DNA of 64,000 nucleotides from Hymenobacter cavernae. GTDB taxonomy: Bacteria > Bacteroidota > Bacteroidia > Cytophagales > Hymenobacteraceae. The notes below the pieces were generated by a model. It saw only the letters and a list, made by a program, of their open reading frames with translations. It had not been told where the DNA came from and made no database searches. The stretch is taken from the NCBI RefSeq assembly GCF_014641455.1, contig NZ_BMHT01000003.1:491921-555920 (forward strand), read 5' to 3'. A program made the translations under genes and the position numbers. Positions 1-8,885 of this stretch are shown piece after piece. Each line of letters starts with the position of its first letter. Position 1 is the first letter of the stretch.

Positions 1-158
1 GGTTGGCGGGTCAGGCCAGGTTTGGTATCGGTGAGGTAGCGCAGCCCGGCTAGCTCAGCCTGGCGTGCAGGGTCTTTATAGAGTTCGTGCGCTTCCTCCA
101 GCGGAGCGAGCTTCTTTTTCTTGGTTTTCGGACGCGGATGCGTAGCGGCAACTGACAT
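1..158 (-). CDS. DNA topoisomerase IB, N-terminal fragment (probable)
   Basis: The reverse strand opens with ATG at 158-156 and runs off the window edge after about 52 codons. The visible protein has a lysine-rich stretch (KTKKKKLAPLEEA), then an AGLRYLTDTKPGLTR-like segment. That segment matches my recollection of the start of bacterial type IB topoisomerases, which carry a GLRYV(S/T)D..PG.RR motif before the DNA-clamping domain. If so, it would relax supercoils through a tyrosine intermediate. None of the catalytic part is in the window, so the call rests on one short motif and could be wrong. Confidence 0.5.
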   Translation of the reverse strand, partial: MSVAATHPRPKTKKKKLAPLEEAHELYKDPARQAELAGLRYLTDTKPGLTRQ

Positions 159-410
159 AGGAGATACAAGGAAGGCACCGCCTAAGGCGGCACTGGTGGT
201 TTTTCCTCTACGTAGATGCGCCGCGAAAGTAGCGCTGCCTCTGCGTGCTAACCCGCCATCAAGGCAATGTCACGCTTGCTGACAGCGTTAGTTATGCCGG
301 ATAATATAACCAAACCCTAATATCTATCGTAAGCGTGCCCCACCTGGTTCTGGCACCGTTTTTTCTTTGTTTTTGCTGTTCTATTCACCTTTCCAAGCTC
401 CTTTCTTTCT

Positions 411-1220
411 ATGAAACGCCCCTTTTTGCAGGTTTCTCTTTTCCTTTCGCTGGGTGCCTTGGCTGCTACCGGCGCTGCTCATCCGCCTTACCAGGGCTTC
501 TCGCTGCTCTCTATCGAAACCGACAAGACCCTAGGTGCCCAGGTGGCGGCCCAGACGGATTCGACCTACCGCGCCAAAGGACAGCTCCTGGACCGCAACA
601 GCAAGAACGCCCGTGCCTACCAGCTGCTCGATGCCGTGGTGAACCGCGTGCTGAACAGCGGCCAGATCACCTACCGCAAAGACTTCCCTTGGGATGTGAA
701 GATCATCAAGGATGACGCAACTCAAAATGCCTTCGCCACGCCCGGCGGCCACATCTACGTGTATTCGGGCCTGATCAAATACCTGGATTCGGAAGACCAG
801 CTGGCCGGTGTAATCGGTCACGAAATTGCCCACGCTGACCGCCGCCACTCCGTTAAGTCGTTGCAGAAGCAGATGGGTGTCAGCATTCTGATGAGCCTGG
901 TGCTAGGGCAGAACCCCAACCAGCTCGCCCAGATTGCCGCGGGCCTAGGTCAGCTTAAGTTCAGCCGCGACTACGAGCGGGAGGCCGATAACTACTCCGT
1001 GGCGTACCTCAAAGGCACCAATTACTACTCCTGCGACGGCACGGCGGGCTTCTTCATTAAAGCAGAGAAAGCGGGCCAGTCGAACCCGCCCGAGTTCCTG
1101 AGCACGCACCCCAACCCTGGCGCCCGCATCAGCAGCATCCAGGCCAGGGCGAAGCAGCTAGGTTGCACGGGCCGCTCGTCGTCGAGCACGAACCTCACGG
1201 AGCTGAAAAAGCTGCTTTAA
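411..1220 (+). CDS. M48 family metalloprotease, secreted (tandem copy 1)
   Basis: A zinc-dependent M48 endopeptidase of 269 aa, probably periplasmic and acting in envelope protein quality control, like BepA/LoiP relatives. The zinc-binding helix HEIAH is at residues 137-141, with the third ligand in EREAD (189-193). A PGGHIYVYSGL stretch at 111-121 is typical of the family. Residues 1-23 look like a signal peptide without a lipobox cysteine. The ATG at 411 follows a T-rich leader. The next gene is a close paralogue in the same orientation 79 bp downstream, and the two agree over almost all of their mature parts, which points to tandem duplication. The substrate is unknown. Confidence 0.88.
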   Translation: MKRPFLQVSLFLSLGALAATGAAHPPYQGFSLLSIETDKTLGAQVAAQTDSTYRAKGQLLDRNSKNARAYQLLDAVVNRVLNSGQITYRKDFPWDVKIIKDDATQNAFATPGGHIYVYSGLIKYLDSEDQLAGVIGHEIAHADRRHSVKSLQKQMGVSILMSLVLGQNPNQLAQIAAGLGQLKFSRDYEREADNYSVAYLKGTNYYSCDGTAGFFIKAEKAGQSNPPEFLSTHPNPGARISSIQARAKQLGCTGRSSSSTNLTELKKLL

Positions 1221-1299
1221 TACTCGCTGCCAGCTTTCTTCCTCAGCAGCACCTAGCTTTTAATCAGTTACTTACCCTTCTACTTCCTTTCTAATCAGT

Positions 1300-2106
1300 A
1301 TGCGCAACTTCTTGCTCAAACCCTGGCTACTCCTTTCCCTAGCTACCGTGTTGGGCACCACCGCCTGTTCTAGTGATGGCGACGGCGTGGTCCTTTTTTC
1401 CATTGAAGACGATATCGCCCTGGGCGATAAAGTCGCGGCCGAAACCGATTCGACGTACCGCGCCAAAGGGCAGCTTTTGGAGCGTAATTCCACCAACGCC
1501 CGCGCTTATCAGCTGCTCGACCCGATTGTGAATCGCGTTCTTAATTCTGGCCAGCTGGCTCACCGCCAGAATTTTGTGTGGGACGTAAAGATCATCAAGG
1601 ACGACTCTATTCAGAATGCGTTTGCCTCGCCAGGTGGGCACATTTATGTGTATTCGGGCCTGATCAAGTTCCTGGATAATGAAAGCCAACTAGCAGGGGT
1701 GCTGGGCCACGAAATTGCCCACGCCGACCGTCGCCACACCTCTCAACAGCTGCAGCAGCAATATGGCATCTCGCTGCTGCTGAGTTTGGTGCTGGGTGAG
1801 AACCCCAACCAGCTCGCTCAGATTGCCGCGGGCCTAGGTCAGCTTAAGTTCAGCCGTGACTTTGAGCGGGAAGCTGACAATTACTCCGTGGCGTACCTCA
1901 ACAAAACCATCTACGCCTGCGACGGCACGGCTGGTTTCTTTATTAAGGCGCAAGCCGCCGGGCAGCAGAGCACGCCGGAGTTCCTGAGCACCCACCCCGA
2001 CCCCGGTGCTCGCATTGAAGCCATCAACACCAAAGCCGGTGAGCTAGGCTGCAAGGGCCGCACCGTTGACAACTCTGCTTTCCTGGCGCTGCAAAAGGCG
2101 CTGTAA
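1300..2106 (+). CDS. M48 family metalloprotease, lipoprotein (tandem copy 2)
   Basis: Paralogue of the gene just upstream, 268 aa, with HEIAH at 137-141 and an EREAD third-ligand motif. It differs at the N-terminus: residues 1-23 form a lipoprotein signal ending in a TTAC lipobox, so Cys23 should be lipidated. Copy 1 lacks this. The duplicates may therefore work in different places, one soluble in the periplasm and one membrane-anchored. A strong hairpin terminator follows the stop codon. Family and fold are clear; substrate and physiological role are not. Confidence 0.88.
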   Translation: MRNFLLKPWLLLSLATVLGTTACSSDGDGVVLFSIEDDIALGDKVAAETDSTYRAKGQLLERNSTNARAYQLLDPIVNRVLNSGQLAHRQNFVWDVKIIKDDSIQNAFASPGGHIYVYSGLIKFLDNESQLAGVLGHEIAHADRRHTSQQLQQQYGISLLLSLVLGENPNQLAQIAAGLGQLKFSRDFEREADNYSVAYLNKTIYACDGTAGFFIKAQAAGQQSTPEFLSTHPDPGARIEAINTKAGELGCKGRTVDNSAFLALQKAL

Positions 2107-2127
2107 GCTTCTGCAAACCTAGGTATT

Positions 2128-2165
2128 AGAAGGCCAGCTACCCCGGTAGCTGGCCTTCTTGCTTT
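2128..2165 (+). terminator. Rho-independent terminator after the M48 pair
   Basis: A 15-bp perfect stem (2128-2142 with 2145-2159) with a 2-nt spacer is followed by a T-rich tail. It lies 21 bp after the second protease gene. An ACCTAGGT palindrome (2117-2124) sits between the stop codon and the hairpin. Confidence 0.75.
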
Positions 2166-2259
2166 TCCAGTTATTGCTACTCTAAACCGGACAAGCCGTA
2201 ACATTAGCGCTGAGTTAGCACGTATCCTTTGGCAATGCTTTCCTTTCCTTCCTCCTGCT

Positions 2260-3438
2260 ATGCCTCCACTTCTCGATAAATTAAGCGACTGGGCGGAGCG
2301 CGCCGATGATCTGGTGCTCCGAATGCGCGCCCGGCTAGGTTTGCTGCACCCGTTGCAGCTGGTGCCGTACCGCAGCTACGGCACGCCCACGCGCCTCTAC
2401 GTAACCGGGCGTCTGCTCACCGATAAAGGCATTAGTGAGCCAAGTGCCGACGATTCGCGCTTGCAAAACCTGCTGAATATGTACCGGCGTTTTGAGAGCA
2501 ACGAGATTCCGGACGCTCAGCTCCTAATCTGCCCGGCCGATGGCTCCGAGCACCCCATCGTTACCGATGAAGAAGGGTATTTCCGGCTCAATCTGGAACC
2601 AACGTGTTTACCCGAACCCATTGACTACTTGTGGTATCCAGTGGAAATACGTCTCCAGGCGGCACCAGCACCCTTGCCGACGCCTACTGGCCTAAAAGTG
2701 CAGGCCCATGTGCTCATTCCGCCCGCCGACGCCGAGTACGGCATCATCAGCGACCTGGACGATACCGTTATTCAAACCTCGGCTACCGACTTGCTGCGCA
2801 TGGCCCGCACGGTGCTGCTGCGCAATGCCCGCTCGCGGCTGCCATTCAAAGGGGTGGCGGAGTTTTACCGGGCGTTGCAGCTAGGTCGGAACGGTAAGCG
2901 CAACAACCCGTTCTTCTACGTGAGCAGCAGCCCCTGGAATCTGTATGATCTGCTGGAAGATTTTCTGGCGTTGAACGACGTGCCAGCCGGCCCGATCCTG
3001 CTGCGCGACATGGCCCTCGCCCGCAAGGGCAACTCGCAGCATCCCAGCGCCCACCACGATCATAAGCTCAAGGAAATCGATAACCTGCTGCTCACCTACC
3101 CTAGGTTGCCGTTCGTGCTCATCGGCGACAGTGGGCAGGAAGATGCCAACATTTACCGCGAAGTTGTGCGGCGGCATCCCGGCCGTATTCTGGCCATTTA
3201 CATCCGCGACGTGATGCGCCCCGACCGTGCCGCCCTCGTGGAGAAAGTGGCCGAAGACCTGCGCGACGACGAGCACAAAGTGGAAATGCTGCTGGTGCAG
3301 GACACCGTGCAGGCCGCCGAGCACGCCGCCCAAACGGGCCTCATCTTCACCGAAGCCATTCCGGCCATTGAGGAAGGCAAGCACAAAGACGAAACCACGC
3401 CGGAAGACCCCGGCAAAGCCAAAGAGCAAGGTGCCTGA
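2260..3438 (+). CDS. App1 family phosphatase-domain protein (DUF2183)
   Basis: 392 aa. The C-terminal half carries the App1 catalytic domain known from yeast phosphatidate phosphatase: a haloacid-dehalogenase-like DLDDT motif at 165-169, then YVSSSPWNLYD near 220-230 and GDSGQED at 289-295. The first 150 residues form the beta-rich domain common to bacterial members. The nucleophile Asp and the GDSGQED Asp are both present, so it should be active. No signal peptide is visible, so it is probably cytoplasmic. It may dephosphorylate phosphatidate or another phosphoester; bacterial substrates are not established. The acidic, Glu/Lys-rich tail (after about 370) is likely disordered. Confidence 0.85.
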   Translation: MPPLLDKLSDWAERADDLVLRMRARLGLLHPLQLVPYRSYGTPTRLYVTGRLLTDKGISEPSADDSRLQNLLNMYRRFESNEIPDAQLLICPADGSEHPIVTDEEGYFRLNLEPTCLPEPIDYLWYPVEIRLQAAPAPLPTPTGLKVQAHVLIPPADAEYGIISDLDDTVIQTSATDLLRMARTVLLRNARSRLPFKGVAEFYRALQLGRNGKRNNPFFYVSSSPWNLYDLLEDFLALNDVPAGPILLRDMALARKGNSQHPSAHHDHKLKEIDNLLLTYPRLPFVLIGDSGQEDANIYREVVRRHPGRILAIYIRDVMRPDRAALVEKVAEDLRDDEHKVEMLLVQDTVQAAEHAAQTGLIFTEAIPAIEEGKHKDETTPEDPGKAKEQGA

Positions 3439-3470
3439 AAGTCGCCGCTGGCTACGAGGTAGAACAGAAC

Positions 3471-3902
3471 CTAGCTTGAATGATCGGCCACAATCACCCA
3501 GCGGCCATCAATACGGCGGAACACCAGCAGAAAATGGCCGTCTAGGTCGCCGGCAGCCGGGCGCGCGAGGTGCCAGCGCCCCGCCACGTGCGCGGCGCGG
3601 GCGCCGAGCGGCGTGATGTGCAGGTTTGAAAACGTAAGCTTCCCCATAGCCGCGGCGTTGGGGTAGCTGCGCCGGTAGTTGTCGAGTGTTGGCTGCCAGC
3701 CGTAGGTGAGACCACGCTTGCCAATGAACACCAACGAGTCAGAATTCCAGTAGCCTTGCATGAAGCCGGCCGCGTCGCCGCGGTTCCAGGCGGCGGTTTG
3801 CGTAGCCAGCACCTGGCTAATGTCGTGGCGCATGGCGGCCGGGCGCTCCACGGCGCAGGCGGTAAAGAGGAGCAGACTCAGGAGGTACAAACCTAGCTTC
3901 AT
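3471..3902 (-). CDS. SnoaL/NTF2-like (DUF4440-type) lipoprotein
   Basis: 143 aa. Residues 1-16 form a lipoprotein signal ending in LLFTAC, so the protein is probably tethered to a membrane. The rest resembles the cone-shaped NTF2/SnoaL fold: a first helix with TAAWNRGDAAGFMQGYW, then FIGKRG and a C-terminal sheet ending FRRIDGRWVIVADH. In DUF4440 proteins this fold binds small molecules or acts as an isomerase-like scaffold. The substrate cannot be inferred. It lies 21 bp after mtgA on the same strand and may be cotranscribed with it. Confidence 0.75.
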   Translation of the reverse strand: MKLGLYLLSLLLFTACAVERPAAMRHDISQVLATQTAAWNRGDAAGFMQGYWNSDSLVFIGKRGLTYGWQPTLDNYRRSYPNAAAMGKLTFSNLHITPLGARAAHVAGRWHLARPAAGDLDGHFLLVFRRIDGRWVIVADHSS

Positions 3903-3923
3903 GCGCGTTGAGCGTTCAAGTTG

Positions 3924-4670
3924 TTATTCTTCCACCAGTTCCCGCACGTAGGCGGTGCCACCTAGCCGCCGCATGTTGCGCAGCACGCGCTGCTGCTTGG
4001 CGCGGGCCACCGGACCAGGATTGCTGGCCCGAAAACGCAGTGGATTCGGCAGCACGCCTGCCAGCAGAGCCGCTTCCGGCGGGGTGAGGCGGTCGGCCGA
4101 TTTGTGGAAATACCGCTCGGCGGCGGCTTCCACTCCGAAGGTACAATCGCCCATTTCGGCCACGCTCAGGTACATTTCCATAATGCGGCGCTTGTTCCAG
4201 AATAACTCAATAAGCACCGTAAAGTACGCCTCCGCGGCCTTGCGAATGTAGCTGCGGCCCTGCCACAGAAACACGTTCTTCGCAACTTGCTGCGAGATAG
4301 TGCTGCCACCGCGCAGCTTTTTGCCGCCGCTCAGGTTGTACTTGGCCGCTTCCCACAAAGCATTACCATCGAAGCCGTGATGGATCAGGAAACGCTGGTC
4401 TTCGGCCGCAATCAGGGCTAGCGGGACGTGCGGGGCTACCTCATCCAGGCTACGAAAGCGGTAGCGAATGCGCCGGTCGGTTTCCTGAATACCGTAGTAG
4501 CCCTTGCCGACGGGCGCGTGGGCGCGGCGGTCCAGCATCAGGAAAGTAGCGGGCGGCGACACCCACCGGTAGATGAGTACCCAGGCAATGGACGTCAGAA
4601 ACAAGGCCGCCACCACTTGCAGGAGCACGCGTTGGGCTATCCGCCAATACCGTTTAAAGTCTGTTGACAC
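3924..4670 (-). CDS. mtgA: Monofunctional biosynthetic peptidoglycan glycosyltransferase
   Basis: MtgA polymerises lipid II into glycan strands (GT51). It is 248 aa, normal for the family. One membrane helix lies at about residues 14-34, and the GT51 domain follows. The catalytic Glu is in IAAEDQRF (E90), followed by the RGGSTISQQ motif at 120-128, a KNVFLW segment, and NKRRIMEMYLSVAEMG. The second catalytic region is intact, so the enzyme should be active in the periplasm. The short intergenic space to the divergent LON-domain gene must hold promoters for both. Confidence 0.93.
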   Translation of the reverse strand: MSTDFKRYWRIAQRVLLQVVAALFLTSIAWVLIYRWVSPPATFLMLDRRAHAPVGKGYYGIQETDRRIRYRFRSLDEVAPHVPLALIAAEDQRFLIHHGFDGNALWEAAKYNLSGGKKLRGGSTISQQVAKNVFLWQGRSYIRKAAEAYFTVLIELFWNKRRIMEMYLSVAEMGDCTFGVEAAAERYFHKSADRLTPPEAALLAGVLPNPLRFRASNPGPVARAKQQRVLRNMRRLGGTAYVRELVEE

Positions 4671-4717
4671 TGTGTAAAAGGGAGATTTCAGGGTTAAAGC
4701 CGCAACGGGCCCGCGGG

Positions 4718-4725
4718 CAAAAGTA
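4718..4725 (-). promoter_or_regulatory. Candidate -7 box for mtgA
   Basis: On the minus strand this reads TACTTTTG, an exact match to the Bacteroidota -7 consensus TAnnTTTG, about 48 bp before the mtgA start codon. No convincing TTTG -33 element is at the expected distance, so support is partial. Confidence 0.35.
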
Positions 4726-4799
4726 GCAGATTTGGCACCGCCCCCGGAAGACTCTACGGCTTTTTGCGGTACTTTTCCTGCGTTTCTCTGTTACTTGCT

Positions 4800-5435
4800 A
4801 TGCCCCGTACTCTAGCCCTTTTCCCGTTGAATCTTGTTGTTTTTCCCGGCGAAAAACTCAACCTCCATATCTTCGAGCCCCGCTACCGGCAGCTGGTGCG
4901 CGACTGTATCGAAACGGGCATCACCTTCGGCATTCCGCCTTACCTAAATGAAAGCGTGAGCGAGCTGGGCACGGAAGTGCGCCTGCTGGGCATCGATAAA
5001 ACCTATCCCAGCGGCGAGCTGGACGTTCGGACGCAGGGCGTGAGCGTGTTCCGTATTCGTGACTTTTACCGGCAGGCACCCGGCAAGCTCTACGCCGCCG
5101 CCCGCATCGAAGACATTGCCGACGACACTACCGAAGACGCTATGCTCAAGCCGCGCATCACCGAATACGTCCGCCAACTTTACGAGGCGCTGGGCTTGCG
5201 CAAGCTCTTTCTCGACCTAGCCCCCGACTACCGGGTGTATGATATTGCGCACCACCTAGGTTTCACGAGCGAGCAGGAGTACCAGCTGCTGGCCGCTACC
5301 AGCGAGAGTGAGCGGCAGGAAATCGTGTTGGAACACCTGGAGGCTATTCTGCCGGTGGTGGTTGAAACCGAGCGCCTGAAGGAGCGAGCCCGGCTCAACG
5401 GGCACTTCAAGAACCTGACGCCGCCGAATTTTTAG
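4800..5435 (+). CDS. LON peptidase substrate-binding (LON-N) domain protein
   Basis: 211 aa from the ATG at 4800. An upstream in-frame TTG at 4764 is less likely because the family begins close to the motif LALFPLNLVVFPGE. The N-terminal 110 residues match the LON-N/PUA-like fold (FPLNLVVFPGEKLNLHIFEPRYR). No ATPase or protease domain follows, so this is the stand-alone form whose role is not settled; it may bind substrates or regulate proteolysis. The C-terminal helices include a stretch shared by the family (LLAATSESERQEIVLEHLEAILPVV). Confidence 0.8.
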   Translation: MPRTLALFPLNLVVFPGEKLNLHIFEPRYRQLVRDCIETGITFGIPPYLNESVSELGTEVRLLGIDKTYPSGELDVRTQGVSVFRIRDFYRQAPGKLYAAARIEDIADDTTEDAMLKPRITEYVRQLYEALGLRKLFLDLAPDYRVYDIAHHLGFTSEQEYQLLAATSESERQEIVLEHLEAILPVVVETERLKERARLNGHFKNLTPPNF

Positions 5436-5522
5436 GGCAAAACTCTGTAATTCAAGTCAGTTGGGCTACATCAGTAAACAGACAGAATTGAATTGCGTTA
5501 GCACTTAACAAGCTTTCCCAAC

Positions 5523-6788
5523 ATGCCCATCACGCCACTCCTGCTCTATGCCTTCGTAGCTGCTCTTGTGGCCTTAAGTGTGTGGCTCGTGCTGCGCTAC
5601 GCCCAGGAGCGCCGCTACCGGCGGCGGCCCTACGTGGCTCCCGAAGCGCAGGAGTGGGCCAGCCACCACCCTGCGCCCGACCTAGCTTTGCGGCACCGGG
5701 TGGCCTTAGTGGGCGACGCCGGCGCCGTGGCCACGGATGGCTCCGACCCGATCCTGAATCTGCTTCAGGGTTGGCTGCGTGAGGCTGATGCGGCGAGTAC
5801 CGTCGTGTTTTTGGGTGACAACATTTATCCTACGGGCTTGCCGGCCGAGGATGCTCCGGGCCGCAAAGCTGCCGAGCGCCGCCTCGATGTGCAGCTGGCT
5901 ACCCTACGTGACTATGCCGGGCGCATCATTTATTTAAGTGGCAACCACGACTGGAATAAAGGCCGGCGCGACGGGTATCAGTACCTGCTGCGTCAGGAGG
6001 CGTATGTGCGCCAGCGGCTGCCGGGCGCGTATTATCTGCCTGCCAACGGCTGCCCCGGCCCCGTAACGCTTCAGCTCGCCGACAACCTGCTGCTGGTAGT
6101 GCTGAATACGCAATGGTGGGTGCAGCATGGCCCGAAGCCATTGGGCGCCCTGCACGGCTGCACCGCGGCCGACGCCAAAACGCCTTTTCGGCAGCTACAG
6201 CAGATTCTGGAGCAAAACCGTCATCAGCAAATTCTGGTAGCCGGGCACCACCCGCTGTACTCCAACGCGTTGCACGGGGGCAAGTTCACGGCCAAGCAGC
6301 ACGTTTTTCCGCTGACGACGGTGTACAAAAAAGCCTACGTGCCGCTGCCTGGTATCGGCTCCCTGCTCCCGCTCTACCGCAACCTGGTTGGGGCCGAGGA
6401 AGATATGGCGCACCCGCGCTACCGCAAGATGCGGCGGCGGCTGCTAAAGGTGCTACAGCAGTTCCCGAACATCATCTACGCCGCCGGCCACGACCACAAC
6501 CTGCAATACTTTCACTACAAAAACGGGCACTACCTGGTCAGCGGCGCGGGCAGCAAAACGGCATTTGTGCAACAGGGGGGCCGCGCCACTTTCATTCACG
6601 AGCACACCGGTTTCTTTGGCCTCGATTTCTACGAAAATGGGGAAGTGTGGCTGCGGACGCTGGAGCCGACTGACACCACGGACCCGGCGCCGGAAGTGTT
6701 TCGTCAACGATTAATACCGCCCCAAACCAGCGTTACTCCGCTCCCGACGACGGTGCGGGCGTCAGCACCCGCAGGCTCCGCGGACTGA
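5523..6788 (+). CDS. Membrane-anchored metallophosphoesterase
   Basis: 421 aa. One N-terminal membrane helix (residues 5-25) is followed by a calcineurin-like phosphoesterase domain. The metal-ligand motifs appear in order: GDAG, GDNIYP, GNHDW, GHHP and GHDHNLQ. This set fits the purple acid phosphatase-like branch and should bind two metals. It probably hydrolyses phosphomonoesters outside the inner membrane. The last 56 bp overlap the end of the convergent lipid-kinase gene, so the Pro/Thr-rich C-terminal tail of this protein is encoded opposite that gene. Confidence 0.85.
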   Translation: MPITPLLLYAFVAALVALSVWLVLRYAQERRYRRRPYVAPEAQEWASHHPAPDLALRHRVALVGDAGAVATDGSDPILNLLQGWLREADAASTVVFLGDNIYPTGLPAEDAPGRKAAERRLDVQLATLRDYAGRIIYLSGNHDWNKGRRDGYQYLLRQEAYVRQRLPGAYYLPANGCPGPVTLQLADNLLLVVLNTQWWVQHGPKPLGALHGCTAADAKTPFRQLQQILEQNRHQQILVAGHHPLYSNALHGGKFTAKQHVFPLTTVYKKAYVPLPGIGSLLPLYRNLVGAEEDMAHPRYRKMRRRLLKVLQQFPNIIYAAGHDHNLQYFHYKNGHYLVSGAGSKTAFVQQGGRATFIHEHTGFFGLDFYENGEVWLRTLEPTDTTDPAPEVFRQRLIPPQTSVTPLPTTVRASAPAGSAD

Positions 6789-7653
6789 TTTCTATTGCAA
6801 TTGGCGTGGTCAGCTCAATCGGCTCGCCATCTACCTGCGCCAGCACTTGCTGCTGCCCCGGTACCGAAATGCTGGCCCGGCGACAGCGCAGCCGGCGCGT
6901 GTAGGCCGAGGCATCGAAGTTTTCGTTGTAGAGTTGGTACAGAATACCAAGCATGGCAGTGTTTGGAAAGGGCTCGATGAGGCACAGCTCAAACTCGCCA
7001 TCATCAAGGCGGCTGTCGGGGTTGATGACCATGTTGCTGCCGAAGGTGTTAGCGTTGGCCACGGTCAGCATAAACGCCTTACCTTCAAAGGTTTCCCGAT
7101 CTGTTTCGATGTGGTACGTGCACGGCTCGTAGTTCAGGTACTCCTGCAAGGCAATGCGAATGTAGGCGCCCGGTCCGCGGGTGTCGCCGCTGCAAAACCG
7201 CTCCACGACCAGCGCGTTGAAACCTAGGTCGGCGAGGTGGGCCGAAAAGTGGCCGCCGACCAGCATCGTGTCAATCTCCCGAATCTCGTATTCCCAGATG
7301 AGCCGCAACGCCGCATCCAGGTCCTGCGGAATACCTAGGTCTTTCGAGAGGCCATTGCCGGAACCCAGGGGCAGAATACCAAGCAGCATATCACTGCCGA
7401 GCAAGGCTTCTGCCACGAGCTTTACCGTACCATCGCCGCCCGCGGCAAACACCGCATCGTATTTATGATCAGCCAGGTGCTGGCGCAGCTTACCCAGGTC
7501 GTCTTCGCCGGTGGTGTGAAAAAAGGCGGCCGTGCGGCCCCGTTCGGTGCAAAAAGTGGTGAGCTCATCTTCCAGATGTCCCTTGTCAATGTCGCCCGAA
7601 ACTGGATTCAGCACGAACAATAAGCGAAGCAGATGCGCATTTTTCCTGGTCAT
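6733..7653 (-). CDS. Diacylglycerol kinase / YegS-LCB5 family lipid kinase
   Basis: 306 aa from the ATG at 7653-7651. An upstream start at 7731 would add 26 residues unlike the family. It begins LLFVLNPVSG, then has the nucleotide-binding AAGGDGT and LPLGSGNGLSKDLG motifs of the DAGK catalytic domain, and ends with the usual beta-sandwich. It should phosphorylate diacylglycerol or a sphingoid-type lipid at the inner membrane; Cytophagales make sphingolipids, so either is possible. The stop codon lies inside the convergent phosphoesterase gene, a 56-bp overlap. Confidence 0.85.
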   Translation of the reverse strand: MTRKNAHLLRLLFVLNPVSGDIDKGHLEDELTTFCTERGRTAAFFHTTGEDDLGKLRQHLADHKYDAVFAAGGDGTVKLVAEALLGSDMLLGILPLGSGNGLSKDLGIPQDLDAALRLIWEYEIREIDTMLVGGHFSAHLADLGFNALVVERFCSGDTRGPGAYIRIALQEYLNYEPCTYHIETDRETFEGKAFMLTVANANTFGSNMVINPDSRLDDGEFELCLIEPFPNTAMLGILYQLYNENFDASAYTRRLRCRRASISVPGQQQVLAQVDGEPIELTTPIAIEISPRSLRVLTPAPSSGAE

Positions 7654-7705
7654 AATAAGGCTACTTGGGTGGGAATAGCGAGGTACCTCAACCGTACAAA
7701 CGCAA

Positions 7706-7733
7706 TGTGGCCGGAATAGTATCCCGGCCACGT
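7706..7733 (-). terminator. Weak hairpin after the small membrane gene
   Basis: GTGGCCGG and CCGGCCAC arms form an 8-bp GC-rich stem between the small membrane protein gene and the lipid kinase gene, both on the minus strand. The T-tract is poor, so termination is uncertain. Confidence 0.4.
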
Positions 7734-7781
7734 TTATGCTTCTGCTTACTGATGTAGCTCCGCAGGCTGCTTAAGTGGCTA

Positions 7782-7961
7782 CTACTTCTTTGAGCTTCGC
7801 CTAATTAGAAACCAAATCAGGAGTATAAATCCAGCGACGAACAAAAGGAAAAGCTCCACCAAGGTATCTAGGCCTTCCATGATGCTGGTAACCTCAGACG
7901 CATGACTGATAGAAGGTAGCAGTGTTAAAAGCACTAGAGTAAACCAGATCCGATTCTTCAT
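7782..7961 (-). CDS. Small membrane protein, hypothetical
   Basis: 59 aa from the ATG at 7961-7959; a longer reading to 8033 begins in a Cys/Ser/Phe-rich stretch that looks non-coding. It has a signal peptide (residues 1-20, ending SHA-S), a short spacer, and one membrane helix (VELFLLFVAGFILLIWFLI) followed by RRSSKK. This suggests a single-span protein with its basic tail in the cytoplasm. I do not recognise the family. The local sequence is more AT-rich than its neighbours. Confidence 0.5.
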   Translation of the reverse strand: MKNRIWFTLVLLTLLPSISHASEVTSIMEGLDTLVELFLLFVAGFILLIWFLIRRSSKK

Positions 7962-8075
7962 ATTCAAAAAAATACAAAATCCTGATAAAACGATGATTAA
8001 TACACTAAAACAGCAAGAAATACACGAATACAAGAACTATAATAGTAGCACGAAACTCCAGTACTTATTAACAAT

Positions 8076-8885
8076 TTATTGTTTCAAACCAGCGGGCAAA
8101 CCATTCGGAAAATCGGCTGCAATATCTTTTTGCAACTCCTGAATTCGGTTGCCGGGGTTGGGGTGCGTGCTCAGAAACTCGGGTGGGCTGCTGCTGCCGC
8201 CTTCCTGCTGCAAAACCTGCATCACCTTGATCATCGACCTAGGATCGTAGCCGGCCTGGGGTGTAAAGTCGACGGCCAGTTTGTCGGCCTCCAGTTCGTC
8301 CTGCCGGCCATAGCGCAGCGTGAGCAGCTTCGAAATCATGGCGGCCACGGCGGCATTGGCGATGGTACCCGGCCGATCGGGGTCGAAGCTGGCAATGGCG
8401 GCCGCGCCGGTCAGGCCCTGCGTAAGCTGCGACTTAGCAACCTGCTCGGCCGAGTGCCGCGCCACTACGTGTCCAATCTCGTGGGCCAGCACGCCGGCTA
8501 CCTCGCCCTCAGAACCTAGCTTTTTGAGCAGTCCCGCCGTGATAAACACTTGTCCGCCCGGCAGCGCGAAAGCATTGATGGTGTTTTCATCGGCCAACAG
8601 GTGAAACTGGAATTTGTAGGGCGTCTGGCTGGCTTTGGTGCTACGCACGATCTGCTCGCCGATGCGCTGCACCGCCGCCCCGGCCGCCCGGTCCGGGTGA
8701 ATGCCGCCGTACTGCTGGGCCATCTGGGGCGCAGCCTGCAAGCCTAGGGCAATTTCCTGGTCGGCGCTCATTGCAACGTGCTGCACTTCACCGGTTACTT
8801 CGTTGGTGGAGCGGTTGCAGTAATAAGTAGCGAAGGAAAAAGCAGCCATCGCCAGCGCAATCAGGAAGCGAAGATTTCCTCTCAT
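8076..8885 (-). CDS. M48 family metalloprotease (third copy, different subtype)
   Basis: 269 aa. After an N-terminal hydrophobic segment (residues 6-21) with a nearby YYCN that could be a lipobox, the protease domain shows LPGGQVFITAGLL, HEIGH at 135-139 and the third ligand in ELEAD (197-201). It differs from the tandem pair at the window start: its motif is HEIGHVVARH, close to the YggG/LoiP/BepA-like group, and its signature lies after a longer N-terminal region. It probably degrades misfolded envelope proteins. A terminal LSTHPNPGNRIQ motif is shared by all three copies. Confidence 0.85.
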   Translation of the reverse strand: MRGNLRFLIALAMAAFSFATYYCNRSTNEVTGEVQHVAMSADQEIALGLQAAPQMAQQYGGIHPDRAAGAAVQRIGEQIVRSTKASQTPYKFQFHLLADENTINAFALPGGQVFITAGLLKKLGSEGEVAGVLAHEIGHVVARHSAEQVAKSQLTQGLTGAAAIASFDPDRPGTIANAAVAAMISKLLTLRYGRQDELEADKLAVDFTPQAGYDPRSMIKVMQVLQQEGGSSSPPEFLSTHPNPGNRIQELQKDIAADFPNGLPAGLKQ

